NCBI RefSeq assembly: GCF_002257705.1
Contig: NZ_LSLK01000102.1
Coordinates: forward strand, 4,104-68,103
Direction of reading: 5' to 3'
From: Sporomusa silvacetica DSM 10669
Lineage (GTDB): Bacteria; Bacillota; Negativicutes; Sporomusales; Sporomusaceae
Length of the DNA: 64,000 bases
Position numbers and translations under genes: made by a program. This document shows, piece by piece, positions 43,011 through 51,091 of the stretch. The notes beneath the pieces were generated by a model. It was not told where the DNA came from and ran no database searches. It saw only the letters and a program-made list of their open reading frames with translations. Within the stretch, counting starts at the first letter, position 1. Every line of letters starts with the position of its first letter.

Positions 43011-44207
43011 ATGAACACAAAAGAGAAATTTACGGGTTATCTGTTCGGCCACGAACAGCTACGATATGACGGCCGCCATGGTGATGTGATCGATCTGGGC
43101 CTGGGCGTAAGCCCCCTGGGACCGGCGGCGGAATTGACGGCACGCCTAGCGAACCGCAACGATACGACGTGGTTGCCAGAACTGGCACATTATCCCCAGG
43201 ATCCGACCCATCGGGAGACGTGCAGGATGCTGCTGGACGGAATGGATATGACGGATGTGCCGGCGGAGGCGGTGGTTTTTTCCTCCCAAGGCAGTATAGG
43301 GGCAGCAGATGAGGTTGTCCGCTTTTTAGCACGCCAGGGATATCATACCCTGTTTGTCCCCACATACTCATTTCCAGATATCTACCGGCTGGCGATGCGG
43401 AGCGGTCTTCGCTACCGCCCCGTGAGCGGCATGAGTCTAAATCCCCTCGATGCGGCCGCCGCCATGCTGAAGCTGAACAGGAGCGAGCTCAAGGGTGCCA
43501 TCGTATACCTGGATTATCCGAATAATCCCTTTGGCGGCGCTGATGCCGAACTGATGCGCCGGCTTACGGTGCATGCCGTGCGTCATGGAGCGCTACCGCT
43601 GGTCGACCTGGCTTTTGCCGAAATCCTGGGCGATGAATTCCGGCAGGCGGCGAAGTTTGTCGTCGACAACGGCGGGATCATACTGGGGTCGTTATCCAAG
43701 ACCCAGGGATTACCCCATCTGCGGCTGGGCTATGCTGTTGTCAGTCCCGCACTATTGGATAAGGGGTACAGCGGTGCTCAGCGGCTGCTTTTTCTGCTCA
43801 GTCCACTGGCTAACCTGATTCTCCGGACATTATTTGAACGATCCCCAGGCCAGGAGCATCTGGCTTGGCATCATGCCCGCCGGGTGCGTGAGCATAACTG
43901 TCGTACCAACAGGCTGCTGTATGAGGGACTGAGGGACATGGGGCTGGCTGTGGGCTGCACAGATGAGCGCAGCCATCTGCAGGTGGTTATGGCAAAAGTG
44001 CCTGATCTCTGGCAACGGCTCATGCTCCATGGGGTGATCACGGAAAGTTTGCAGGATTATGATATCACTCTCAAGGGCTGCAGCGCACGCTGTGCTCCCT
44101 TGGGTCATCAGGCGGTGCGGCTGCTTACTCCGGCACCGGGACAGTTGACAGAAGTATTATTCAGGATAGAGCAGGCACAATCTGATTCATACAAGGAGGC
44201 GCTATGA
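43011..44207 (+). CDS. PLP-dependent aminotransferase (class I/II, CobD/HisC-like)
   Basis: This protein of about 398 residues has a fold-type I core: SSQGSIGAADEV near 100, YLDYPNNPFGG, a VDLAF strand, and the PLP lysine in SLSKTQGLPHLRLGY. It is similar in plan to histidinol-phosphate aminotransferase and threonine-phosphate decarboxylase. The substrate is unknown; no cobalamin or histidine genes adjoin it. ATG 43011 is supported by AGGGA upstream. The next gene starts on its stop codon. Confidence 0.78.
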   Translation: MNTKEKFTGYLFGHEQLRYDGRHGDVIDLGLGVSPLGPAAELTARLANRNDTTWLPELAHYPQDPTHRETCRMLLDGMDMTDVPAEAVVFSSQGSIGAADEVVRFLARQGYHTLFVPTYSFPDIYRLAMRSGLRYRPVSGMSLNPLDAAAAMLKLNRSELKGAIVYLDYPNNPFGGADAELMRRLTVHAVRHGALPLVDLAFAEILGDEFRQAAKFVVDNGGIILGSLSKTQGLPHLRLGYAVVSPALLDKGYSGAQRLLFLLSPLANLILRTLFERSPGQEHLAWHHARRVREHNCRTNRLLYEGLRDMGLAVGCTDERSHLQVVMAKVPDLWQRLMLHGVITESLQDYDITLKGCSARCAPLGHQAVRLLTPAPGQLTEVLFRIEQAQSDSYKEAL

Positions 44208-44935
44208 TGAGCGTAAAAGTGATTGATGAAATACGCATTCCCCAGCCCAATGGCAGCTGTCTGTGCTACACGATTCAGCGGCTGGCACCTCAGCACTTGT
44301 CGGCTGTAGTGGATCTGCAGCAACAGGCAAGGCACCATGCGGCAGAGAATGATGCGATTTTTATGGAAAGGCCCACAGATATTTTAGCTGCTTGTCTTGC
44401 TGACGAAGGCGTAGCCGTAGGAGCTTTTGCAGCTGACCAACTAGTTGCTTTTCGACTGCTGTATTATCCGGGTAAATTCAATCAAGGTGAATATGCCGGA
44501 CTACCTCCAGAAGAATGGAACAAAGTTGTCCATCTGGAAATCGGAGTTGTCCACCCACTGCACCGTGGTCATGCTTTGCAGCGGCGGCTAACTGCCCAGG
44601 TCTTGGCCGAGGCGGGTGATCTGCGCTGCAAGCGGTATTTGTGTTCTGTTGTGTCACCGCAGAATTACCCGAGTATCAAAGACAAGCTGGTCGTCGGTAT
44701 GCCGGTAGTACGGTTATTGGAACTGCCTGGCGGGCATTGGCGCTACATCTTCTGCCGGGACAGGATGAAGCCGGCGCAGTTCGATGAAGCTGCGGCCATC
44801 TATGTCAGTGTGAATGACCGGGAACGGCAGCTGGAGCTGCTGAGTCAGGGCTACCAGGGATTCCGGGTCGAGAAGCTCAGCCACGACGCAGTTCTGTGGT
44901 ACGGGGTACCTCAGCGCCAAGATAAGGTACAGTGA
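44207..44935 (+). CDS. GNAT-like acetyltransferase
   Basis: This protein of about 242 residues has an N-acyltransferase core (VVHLEIGVVHPLHRGHALQRRL, the acetyl-CoA loop). ATG 44207 overlaps the aminotransferase stop (TGATG) and lies seven bases after AAGGAGG, so translation is coupled. Together with the aminotransferase it may build or modify a small amino compound. It is the last gene of the GC-rich block. Confidence 0.72.
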   Translation: MSVKVIDEIRIPQPNGSCLCYTIQRLAPQHLSAVVDLQQQARHHAAENDAIFMERPTDILAACLADEGVAVGAFAADQLVAFRLLYYPGKFNQGEYAGLPPEEWNKVVHLEIGVVHPLHRGHALQRRLTAQVLAEAGDLRCKRYLCSVVSPQNYPSIKDKLVVGMPVVRLLELPGGHWRYIFCRDRMKPAQFDEAAAIYVSVNDRERQLELLSQGYQGFRVEKLSHDAVLWYGVPQRQDKVQ

Positions 44936-45006
44936 CAGGTGGATATTGTCAGTACGGCAGTTATTTGGATATGTTAAAAGAAACGGGATATCAGTTTTTG
45001 TGCGAG

Positions 45007-45030
45007 CCGCCATTATAGGCGGTTTTTTTT
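45007..45030 (+). terminator. Intrinsic terminator
   Basis: CCGCC (45007-45011) pairs with GGCGG (45018-45022), followed by eight T. It ends the 38069-44935 operon. Confidence 0.7.
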
Positions 45031-45081
45031 CCCAGAGGGAAAGGTTAACTTTTGCGACAAATAAAGTATTAAAAAGTATGT

Positions 45082-45108
45082 AGGACTTTCTGTAAAAATT
45101 GTCGAAGA
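45082..45108 (+). promoter_or_regulatory. Shared AGGAC-TTTCTG...TTGTCGAAGA block with a Spo0A-box-like site
   Basis: TTGTCGAA (45099-45106) matches the Spo0A-box consensus and sits in a block repeated upstream of the STAS gene at 34202. It lies about 50-70 bp before the small ORF at 45155, the PPTase and the anti-sigma kinase. Confidence 0.45.
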
Positions 45109-45154
45109 GAAATATTACCAGTTACAAAAAATTAATGTAGAAAGGAAAGAATTT

Positions 45155-45277
45155 GTGGAGAATATGATGAAGGACGTCAGTGCACATACTGTTGGTACTG
45201 AGCGGTATGACGTTACCCTGCTGGTTTTGACATACCGTGGGATTCAGATGCACAAGAGACAGCCTCATGATAAATGA
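45155..45277 (+). CDS. Small ORF, 40 codons, upstream of the PPTase gene
   Basis: A GTG start follows AAGGAAAGA, and the frame runs 40 codons to TGA at 45275-45277. It overlaps the ATG of the next gene (45267) by 11 bp. The product is polar with a short hydrophobic middle (VTLLVLTY) and is not recognised. It could be a real small protein or a leader ORF that couples translation into the PPTase gene, which itself has a weak ribosome-binding site. Confidence 0.4.
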   Translation: MENMMKDVSAHTVGTERYDVTLLVLTYRGIQMHKRQPHDK

Positions 45278-45965
45278 CTTAGTCATATATGCCGCCCGGA
45301 TTCCCAATTTGAGTGAACAGGATATTTTCTGGTATGCTGCTGCCCTGCTAGCCGAACGGCAAAAAAAGATAACAAGTTACAGACAAAGAAATGACCGGTT
45401 GCGGTCATTGACTGCTGGCTTATTACTTAGACAAGCGCTGGAAAACGACTGCGATATTGCTATTGGCGATACAAACCTGTTGCTTACTGATTACGGTAAG
45501 CCTTATCTGGCTGGCAGGCCAAATGTAAACTTCAATATATCCCATTCCGGTGATTGGGTGGTATGTGCGGTTGATAAGCAACCGGTAGGCATTGATATTG
45601 AGAAAATAGAAGTACCTGTGGACCTGAAATTGGTGAAACATTTTTTTTCCCAGCAAGAGTATGCTGACATTAGTTCATTACATGTTCAGGAGCAGGCTAC
45701 CCGTTTTTTTCAGGTTTGGACACATAAAGAAAGCTATGTAAAAGCATTGGGGATAGGACTTTACATGCCGTTAAATTCGTTTACTGTCGGTATTTCAGAC
45801 AACGACTATTCGGTGCTTGTGGACGAGGGTAAACAACTTTGGTTTTTAAAAGAGTATGAGGTGGATAAGGACTATGTGCTGACCGTGTGCGCCGCCCATA
45901 ACCTTTTTCCTCCTACGGTAACCATACGGGATGTGCTTGAATCTAATAAAAGGCTGGTGGTGTGA
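45267..45965 (+). CDS. Sfp-type 4'-phosphopantetheinyl transferase
   Basis: This protein of about 232 residues has NFNISHSGDWV, the magnesium-binding VGIDIEKI and the FFQVWTHKESYVKALG motif. These define the Sfp/AcpT-like family that loads phosphopantetheine onto carrier proteins. No carrier protein, NRPS or PKS is in the window. It lies immediately before the RsbW-like gene. ATG 45267 is chosen over GTG 45237 because it keeps the overlap with the small ORF. Confidence 0.85.
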   Translation: MINDLVIYAARIPNLSEQDIFWYAAALLAERQKKITSYRQRNDRLRSLTAGLLLRQALENDCDIAIGDTNLLLTDYGKPYLAGRPNVNFNISHSGDWVVCAVDKQPVGIDIEKIEVPVDLKLVKHFFSQQEYADISSLHVQEQATRFFQVWTHKESYVKALGIGLYMPLNSFTVGISDNDYSVLVDEGKQLWFLKEYEVDKDYVLTVCAAHNLFPPTVTIRDVLESNKRLVV

Positions 45966-46385
45966 ATGGCAAAGAAGCAGACGATGATCTTGAAAAACAA
46001 CCTTGACGAACTGGAGAAACTCAGCACGAATCTTGAAGAGTTTTTTGAAGAAAATGATATTGCCCCCAAGATATTGTTTCAAGTAAATTTGGCGCTGGAT
46101 GAGCTTGTCACCAATATTATTTCTTATGCATACTCTGACTGTTTAGCCCACGAAGTGCTTATTGAGATTAGTTTTGCGGATAGCACAATTAGTCTGACAG
46201 TTTCTGACGATGGAGTGGCCTTTGACCCGATGACTATTCCCGAGCCTGACCTTAACCAGTCGGCCGAGAACCGGGAAATTGGCGGATTGGGCATCCATTT
46301 CGTGCGGAAGAACATGGATAGCATGGAATATCAGCGACTGGACGGACGAAATATACTTTCTTTAAAAAAAATGGTTGGTTCATAA
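45966..46385 (+). CDS. RsbW-type anti-sigma serine/threonine kinase
   Basis: This 139-residue GHKL ATPase has the N box LALDELVTNIISYAY, G1 VSDDGVAFDP and G2 GGLGIHFVRKNMD. It would phosphorylate a STAS antagonist and bind a sigma factor or other target. The ATG directly follows the PPTase stop. Likely partners are the STAS protein at 34297 and the SpoIIE phosphatase at 38069. No sigma factor gene is in the window, so the output is unknown. Confidence 0.87.
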   Translation: MAKKQTMILKNNLDELEKLSTNLEEFFEENDIAPKILFQVNLALDELVTNIISYAYSDCLAHEVLIEISFADSTISLTVSDDGVAFDPMTIPEPDLNQSAENREIGGLGIHFVRKNMDSMEYQRLDGRNILSLKKMVGS

Positions 46386-46540
46386 ATTATATGGACCAAC
46401 CTTTCCATTTTTATACATAAAAATAAAGGAGTTTACTGGAAAATGTAGAATACAGTAAAAAACATAATTATCAATAATATCAAAAAATGCAAAATAATGT
46501 ATCACAATAATTACTAGAATAGCGAAAGCTTGGGGATATA

Positions 46541-47965
46541 ATGAAAATATCTAATCTGACTACCAGACTAAATATTAAGGCTGTCGGCATTGTTTTAGTA
46601 TTTATGCTATTTTTTTCTATATATCATCAGTGGGCAGCTTATGAAGAGAAAATGGCAAACTCTGCGCAATTTATGGAAAAGTATACCGCCTATCTTGCAA
46701 GAACGCTGCCGATTCAATTTTTGAGTGAGGCTGCTGAGTATCAAGGCATTGCGGAGCAATCACCGGAAGAACAGGTATTGCTGCTTAATAGTAAGCTGCA
46801 ACCGGCAATGAATAATGTCTACATTCCTTCCTCGGCGGCAAAATTTGGTATATATTCCACTCGGTTGCAGCGAATTGTCGCTATTGGCCCAAATTCTGAC
46901 AAAGCATTGCTGGCAATTGACGATTCCCAGAAGTTTGGCGACTTGTTTCACAAAGATACAGCAACACTTGGCCGACAGGATAATTCGGTATTATGGTATG
47001 GTGCACAGATATTATATTTTGTAAGACCAATCCAATACCGGGATGAAATTATTGGCTACATTTTTATCTGCAACAATATGGACAAGATTAAAGCCGAGAT
47101 GCTGGGTGCTTATAAAAAGACACTCTTGGGTGGCAGTGTGGCGTTAATTGTGGTCATTATGCTGTTTCAGGAAATATTTATTCGCTTAAAGGAGGAACTT
47201 ACATTATTTGCTGATGCCATCGTTGAAGGGCGTGGGAAAGACTTTCAAAGTGATATAGCTGAATTGAATCCTCTTTTGCAGTATATCAGCGAGCAAACAG
47301 ACCGAATGGCCCGGCTGGACAGGTTAAATATAATTGGCGAGATGGCAGCTAGTATCGGCCATGAGGTGCGCAATCCCTTGACGACAGTAAGAGGTTTTCT
47401 GCAATACATAGGCAATAAGCAGAACTTCGAAAGTTATAAGTCTCATTTTCTGCTGATGATTGAGGAACTTGACCGTGCTAACGCTATTATTAGCGATTTT
47501 TTGTCATTGGCTAAAAATAGGGCCATGAATTTTAAGGAGGGCCATTTAAATACAATTATCCGGGAAGTGACTCCCCTGCTGGAAGCAGATACGCTGCGTT
47601 ATAATTGCCAACTAGAGCTGGATTTGCAGGATATTCCGCTCCTCCGTCTTGATGAAAACAGCCTGCGCCAGCTTATTTTAAACATTGTCCGCAATGGGAT
47701 AGAAGCTATGCCGCAGGGTGGGAAGCTAAAAATCAGCACCTCTAGCTTTGCTTCTACGGTGCTCCTGACCTTTCGTGATGAGGGAGGTGGTATTCCAGCT
47801 GAAGTTATTGACAAACTGGGGACGCCGTTCTTCACTACCAAAGATAATGGTGTAGGTCTTGGTCTGGCTGTATGTTACCGGATTGTAGATCGGCATAACG
47901 CCAATATGACTATAGAAAACCTGCCCGAAGGGGGAGCCAAGTTTACTATCACTTTTAAACGGTGA
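46541..47965 (+). CDS. Sensor histidine kinase next to a tripartite tricarboxylate transporter
   Basis: This 474-residue kinase has a membrane span near 15-32, an extracellular sensor domain to about 185 (VRPIQYRDEIIGYIFI, Cache/PAS-like) and a second span near 190-210. The phosphoacceptor box ASIGHEVRNPLTTVRGF and an HATPase domain (NIVRNGIEAMP, DEGGGIP, GVGLGLAV) follow. No response regulator is adjacent. It lies 30 bp before tctB, so it may sense the transported carboxylate. Confidence 0.87.
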   Translation: MKISNLTTRLNIKAVGIVLVFMLFFSIYHQWAAYEEKMANSAQFMEKYTAYLARTLPIQFLSEAAEYQGIAEQSPEEQVLLLNSKLQPAMNNVYIPSSAAKFGIYSTRLQRIVAIGPNSDKALLAIDDSQKFGDLFHKDTATLGRQDNSVLWYGAQILYFVRPIQYRDEIIGYIFICNNMDKIKAEMLGAYKKTLLGGSVALIVVIMLFQEIFIRLKEELTLFADAIVEGRGKDFQSDIAELNPLLQYISEQTDRMARLDRLNIIGEMAASIGHEVRNPLTTVRGFLQYIGNKQNFESYKSHFLLMIEELDRANAIISDFLSLAKNRAMNFKEGHLNTIIREVTPLLEADTLRYNCQLELDLQDIPLLRLDENSLRQLILNIVRNGIEAMPQGGKLKISTSSFASTVLLTFRDEGGGIPAEVIDKLGTPFFTTKDNGVGLGLAVCYRIVDRHNANMTIENLPEGGAKFTITFKR

Positions 47966-47995
47966 GTAAGCTAGGATGTGAGGTGAAGTGAGAGA

Positions 47996-48427
47996 ATGAC
48001 CGAAAAGCTGATTGCTATTTTCTTTTTAGTTCTGAGTGTTATCTATACCTATGATGCCTTTTCTTTGTCTTTCGGTATTATTATGGCGCCGAAAGCTGGA
48101 TTTATGCCAGTAATAGCAGGCAGTATTGCCATCATGTTAGCGCTTGTTCTCACAATAAGCGCGTCGTTCCGGAAAGGGTGTAAGGAAACAGGAAATGCTA
48201 ACGCTGACGGCAATGGGCGAAAGCTGATTTTTCTAATTATCGGCATCCTTGTTTATCTAATTATTTTCCATTTTCTTGGTTATAGGGCAGCTACCTTTAT
48301 TAGTCTGTTCTATTTGCTAAAAGTGACCGAAACGGCAGGCTGGGTTTATCCGTGTTTCTTTTCGGCAGGAATTGCGGTGAGCTTCTATTTTCTCTTTTCA
48401 GAGTTGTTAGGATCTAATTTGCCGTAG
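47996..48427 (+). CDS. tctB: Tripartite tricarboxylate transporter small membrane subunit
   Basis: This 143-residue protein with four predicted membrane spans has the TctB plan, including an early GIIMAPKAGFMP segment. It works with the TctA permease encoded next. Substrate of TTT systems varies (citrate, other carboxylates, aromatic acids) and cannot be read from sequence. Confidence 0.82.
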   Translation: MTEKLIAIFFLVLSVIYTYDAFSLSFGIIMAPKAGFMPVIAGSIAIMLALVLTISASFRKGCKETGNANADGNGRKLIFLIIGILVYLIIFHFLGYRAATFISLFYLLKVTETAGWVYPCFFSAGIAVSFYFLFSELLGSNLP

Positions 48428-48442
48428 GCTGGAGTGGATACT

Positions 48443-49963
48443 ATGGAAGTTTTAGCTATGCTTGTAAATGGTTTTTATGTGAGTATGTCAGCGGCAAACC
48501 TGCTGGCTTGTACAATCGGTGTGCTTATCGGAACACTGGTGGGGGTCTTGCCCGGCATCGGGCCGGTAGGGACAATGGCCTTATTGCTTCCTTTTAGCTT
48601 TACTATGGATGTCACCACTGCGCTTATTATGTTTGCGGGGATTTACTATGGCTCCATGTATGGTTGTTCTACGACGTCGATTCTTTTGAATGTTCCCGGT
48701 GAAGCCTCTTCGGTAGTCACTTGTATTGACGGCCATGCTATGGCTAAAAAAGGACGGGCCGGAGCGGCACTGGCGATTGCGGCCATTGGTTCTTTGATTG
48801 CCGGCACAATGGGTCTTGTTGGATTAACTTTCTTTGCACCGATTTTGTCCAGGTTTGCCGTAACCTTTGGACCGCCAGAGTATTTTGCGATTGCCGTGTT
48901 CGGGTTGTTACTTCTTATGAGATTAACAGGTACTTCGATGCTTAAATCTGGTTTGATGGTGACAATCGGGATTATGCTTGGGACAATAGGCTTAGACAGC
49001 CTGACTGGTATTAACCGGTTTGTCTTTGGCATTGATGAATTACAGCGCGGCATGGAATTTTCCGTTGTGGTGATGGGATTATTCGGGGTTGCTGAGATAC
49101 TACATACCCTGGTTCACTCTGAGGTTAACGATAAGATACAATCTGTTCGGTTTCGTGAATTGTATCCCAGCAAGGAAGAATGGCAGCGTTCGTTAGGCCC
49201 TATTTTTCGCGGCGGGGTGATTGGCTTTCTAGTGGGTTTACTTCCCGGGCCGTCAGCCACTATCTCAACCTTTGCCTCCTATGCGGTAGAAAAAAGGCAT
49301 AGTAATCGACCGGAAGAATTCGGCCAGGGGGCCATTGAAGGTGTTGCCGGCCCGGAATCGGCTAATAACGCAGCAGCTTCGGCAACCATGATTCCGTTAT
49401 TATCCTTGGGTTTGCCGTTTTCTCCCTCTGCTGCCATTTTACTGAGTGGTTTTATGATTCACGGAATTATGCCAGGCCCGACCTTAATGACGCAAAATCC
49501 GGATTTGTTTTGGGGACTTATTGCCAGCATGTATATTGGCAATGTGATATTGCTGATCGTGAATCTGCCGTTGGTGGGGATGTTTGCCTATCTTCTAAAA
49601 ACCCCAATAAGGATTCTTATGCCGATTGTTTTGATCATTACCCTGACAGGTGCTTATACCATTAATAATAGTCTTTTCGACCTCGGTCTATTAACTGCCT
49701 TTGGTATTCTTGGTTTTTTCATGAAACAAACAGGCTATGAACCGGCGCCGCTGGTTCTGGGACTTATGTTGGGGCCTGTCCTGGAAAACGGGTTGGTACA
49801 GGGCTTGATTATTGGCGATGGCAGTATTTGGTTTTTCCTTTCGCGTCCGATCTCTGGTACTATTCTGTCGCTTGGTATTGCTTTACTGCTTTTTAACATA
49901 GGTATCTGGTTTGCAGAAAGAAGGCAGAGCAAAAAATATAAAGCTAAAATGGGGGGGGTATAG
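48443..49963 (+). CDS. tctA: Tripartite tricarboxylate transporter large membrane subunit
   Basis: This permease of about 506 residues has around twelve spans and the TctA motifs GVLPGIGPVGTMALLLP, YYGSMYGCSTTSILLN, GLLPGPSATISTFASYAVEK and SANNAAASATMIPLLSLG. ATG 48443 follows GGAG eight bases upstream. The stop shares a base with the GTG start of tctC copy 1. Part of its 3' end is repeated at 51021. Confidence 0.9.
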   Translation: MEVLAMLVNGFYVSMSAANLLACTIGVLIGTLVGVLPGIGPVGTMALLLPFSFTMDVTTALIMFAGIYYGSMYGCSTTSILLNVPGEASSVVTCIDGHAMAKKGRAGAALAIAAIGSLIAGTMGLVGLTFFAPILSRFAVTFGPPEYFAIAVFGLLLLMRLTGTSMLKSGLMVTIGIMLGTIGLDSLTGINRFVFGIDELQRGMEFSVVVMGLFGVAEILHTLVHSEVNDKIQSVRFRELYPSKEEWQRSLGPIFRGGVIGFLVGLLPGPSATISTFASYAVEKRHSNRPEEFGQGAIEGVAGPESANNAAASATMIPLLSLGLPFSPSAAILLSGFMIHGIMPGPTLMTQNPDLFWGLIASMYIGNVILLIVNLPLVGMFAYLLKTPIRILMPIVLIITLTGAYTINNSLFDLGLLTAFGILGFFMKQTGYEPAPLVLGLMLGPVLENGLVQGLIIGDGSIWFFLSRPISGTILSLGIALLLFNIGIWFAERRQSKKYKAKMGGV

Positions 49964-50985
49964 TGACTAAAGATAAGAGTTTTCTAGTCCTGGGGGTACT
50001 CTTTTTAAGTATGGCAATTATTGTGGGGGGATGCAATATGGGAGCAAAAGAGAGTTCGGTTTCTGAGAAATATCCGGCAAAACCCATTACGGTGATTGTG
50101 CCGTATGCCGCCGGTGGCAGTTTTGACATAATAGCAAGGGCGCTGGAAAAGTATGGTCAGAAGTATCTGGGGCAATCCTTGGTTGTGGTCAATATGCCTG
50201 GTGGCGGAGCCACCATCGGCATGAATGAACTTGCCGGTGCCAAACCCGATGGTTATACAATTGGAGTTGTTGGTGTTGGTGTAATATTGCAACCACTTTA
50301 TGGGGAGACAAGATATCATTATCCTACTGCCTTGGAGCCTTTGGTTAAAATTGTATCTTCGCCAGTATTAGTGGCCGCTCTTGCTGACAAACCATGGGAA
50401 AATTTGAGTGAATTAGTTAACTATGCTAAACAACATCCCGGTGAAATCAAGGTTGGTCATTCTGGATTAGGTACGGCAGTACATATAACGGGGGAAATGC
50501 TTGCTAGAGAAGCCGGTATTACTATCAAACAAGTTCCTTTCCGAGGTGATTCGGAAGTTATTGCAGCTCTCTTAGGCGGGCATGTGCAGCTTATTAGTGT
50601 ATTTAATCCAGCGTCTTTAAAAGAACACGTAAAAAGTGGTACTATCAGAATACTGGGGGTTGCAGAGGAGAATAGACTAACCCTCCCTGGCTTTGAGCAT
50701 GTGCCAACCTTCAAGGAACAGGGGATAGATGTAGCTTTTAACTTTTGGACGGGAATCGCGGCTCCCAAAGATATGCCGCTAGCGGAAAAGGCCAGGCTGG
50801 CAGCCGGGCTAAGGGAAATGATCAATGACCCTGAGTTCAAAGAGAATATGGAGAAACTGGGAATGTCAGTCCAATATTTGGGGCCAGAGGATTTTGGTGA
50901 CAGATGGATAGCCGATAATACGAAATTAACGAAAATAGTAAAAGAGACCGGAATTGCAGAACTTATCGCGGCTCAGAAAAACTAA
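49963..50985 (+). CDS. tctC: TTT-family solute-binding lipoprotein, copy 1
   Basis: This 340-residue lipoprotein has lipobox IVGGC and the TctC/Bug fold: PAKPITVIVPYAAGGSFD, VVNMPGGGATIGMNE and PDGYTIGV. GTG start at 49963 follows a run of seven G. Nearly identical in long stretches to copy 2 at 51092, from which it differs mainly in the ligand-facing part (for example SFDIIARA against SLDILARA). Confidence 0.88.
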   Translation: MTKDKSFLVLGVLFLSMAIIVGGCNMGAKESSVSEKYPAKPITVIVPYAAGGSFDIIARALEKYGQKYLGQSLVVVNMPGGGATIGMNELAGAKPDGYTIGVVGVGVILQPLYGETRYHYPTALEPLVKIVSSPVLVAALADKPWENLSELVNYAKQHPGEIKVGHSGLGTAVHITGEMLAREAGITIKQVPFRGDSEVIAALLGGHVQLISVFNPASLKEHVKSGTIRILGVAEENRLTLPGFEHVPTFKEQGIDVAFNFWTGIAAPKDMPLAEKARLAAGLREMINDPEFKENMEKLGMSVQYLGPEDFGDRWIADNTKLTKIVKETGIAELIAAQKN

Positions 50986-51017
50986 TATCGTTTACTTATC
51001 CGGTAGGTGCCCATCCC

Positions 51018-51091
51018 TTTTTTCAACATCGGTAGCTGGTTTTCGGAAAGAAGGCAGAGCAAAAAATGAAAATGTAGAATGGGGGGATATA
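51018..51091 (+). repeat. Scar of a tandem duplication: repeated 3' tail of tctA
   Basis: Bases from about 51021 to 51094 repeat 49891-49965, which is the last part of tctA plus the start region of tctC copy 1. They include GAAAGAAGGCAGAGCAAAAA without any change. The remnant is not an open extension of tctA here. It marks the left end of the duplicated unit, which spans about 1.13 kb. Confidence 0.85.

Noticed and set aside
50954..51091. Long N-terminal extension of tctC copy 2
   Set aside because: It would translate the duplication scar; the GTG at 51092 matches the start of copy 1 and gives a proper lipoprotein signal.
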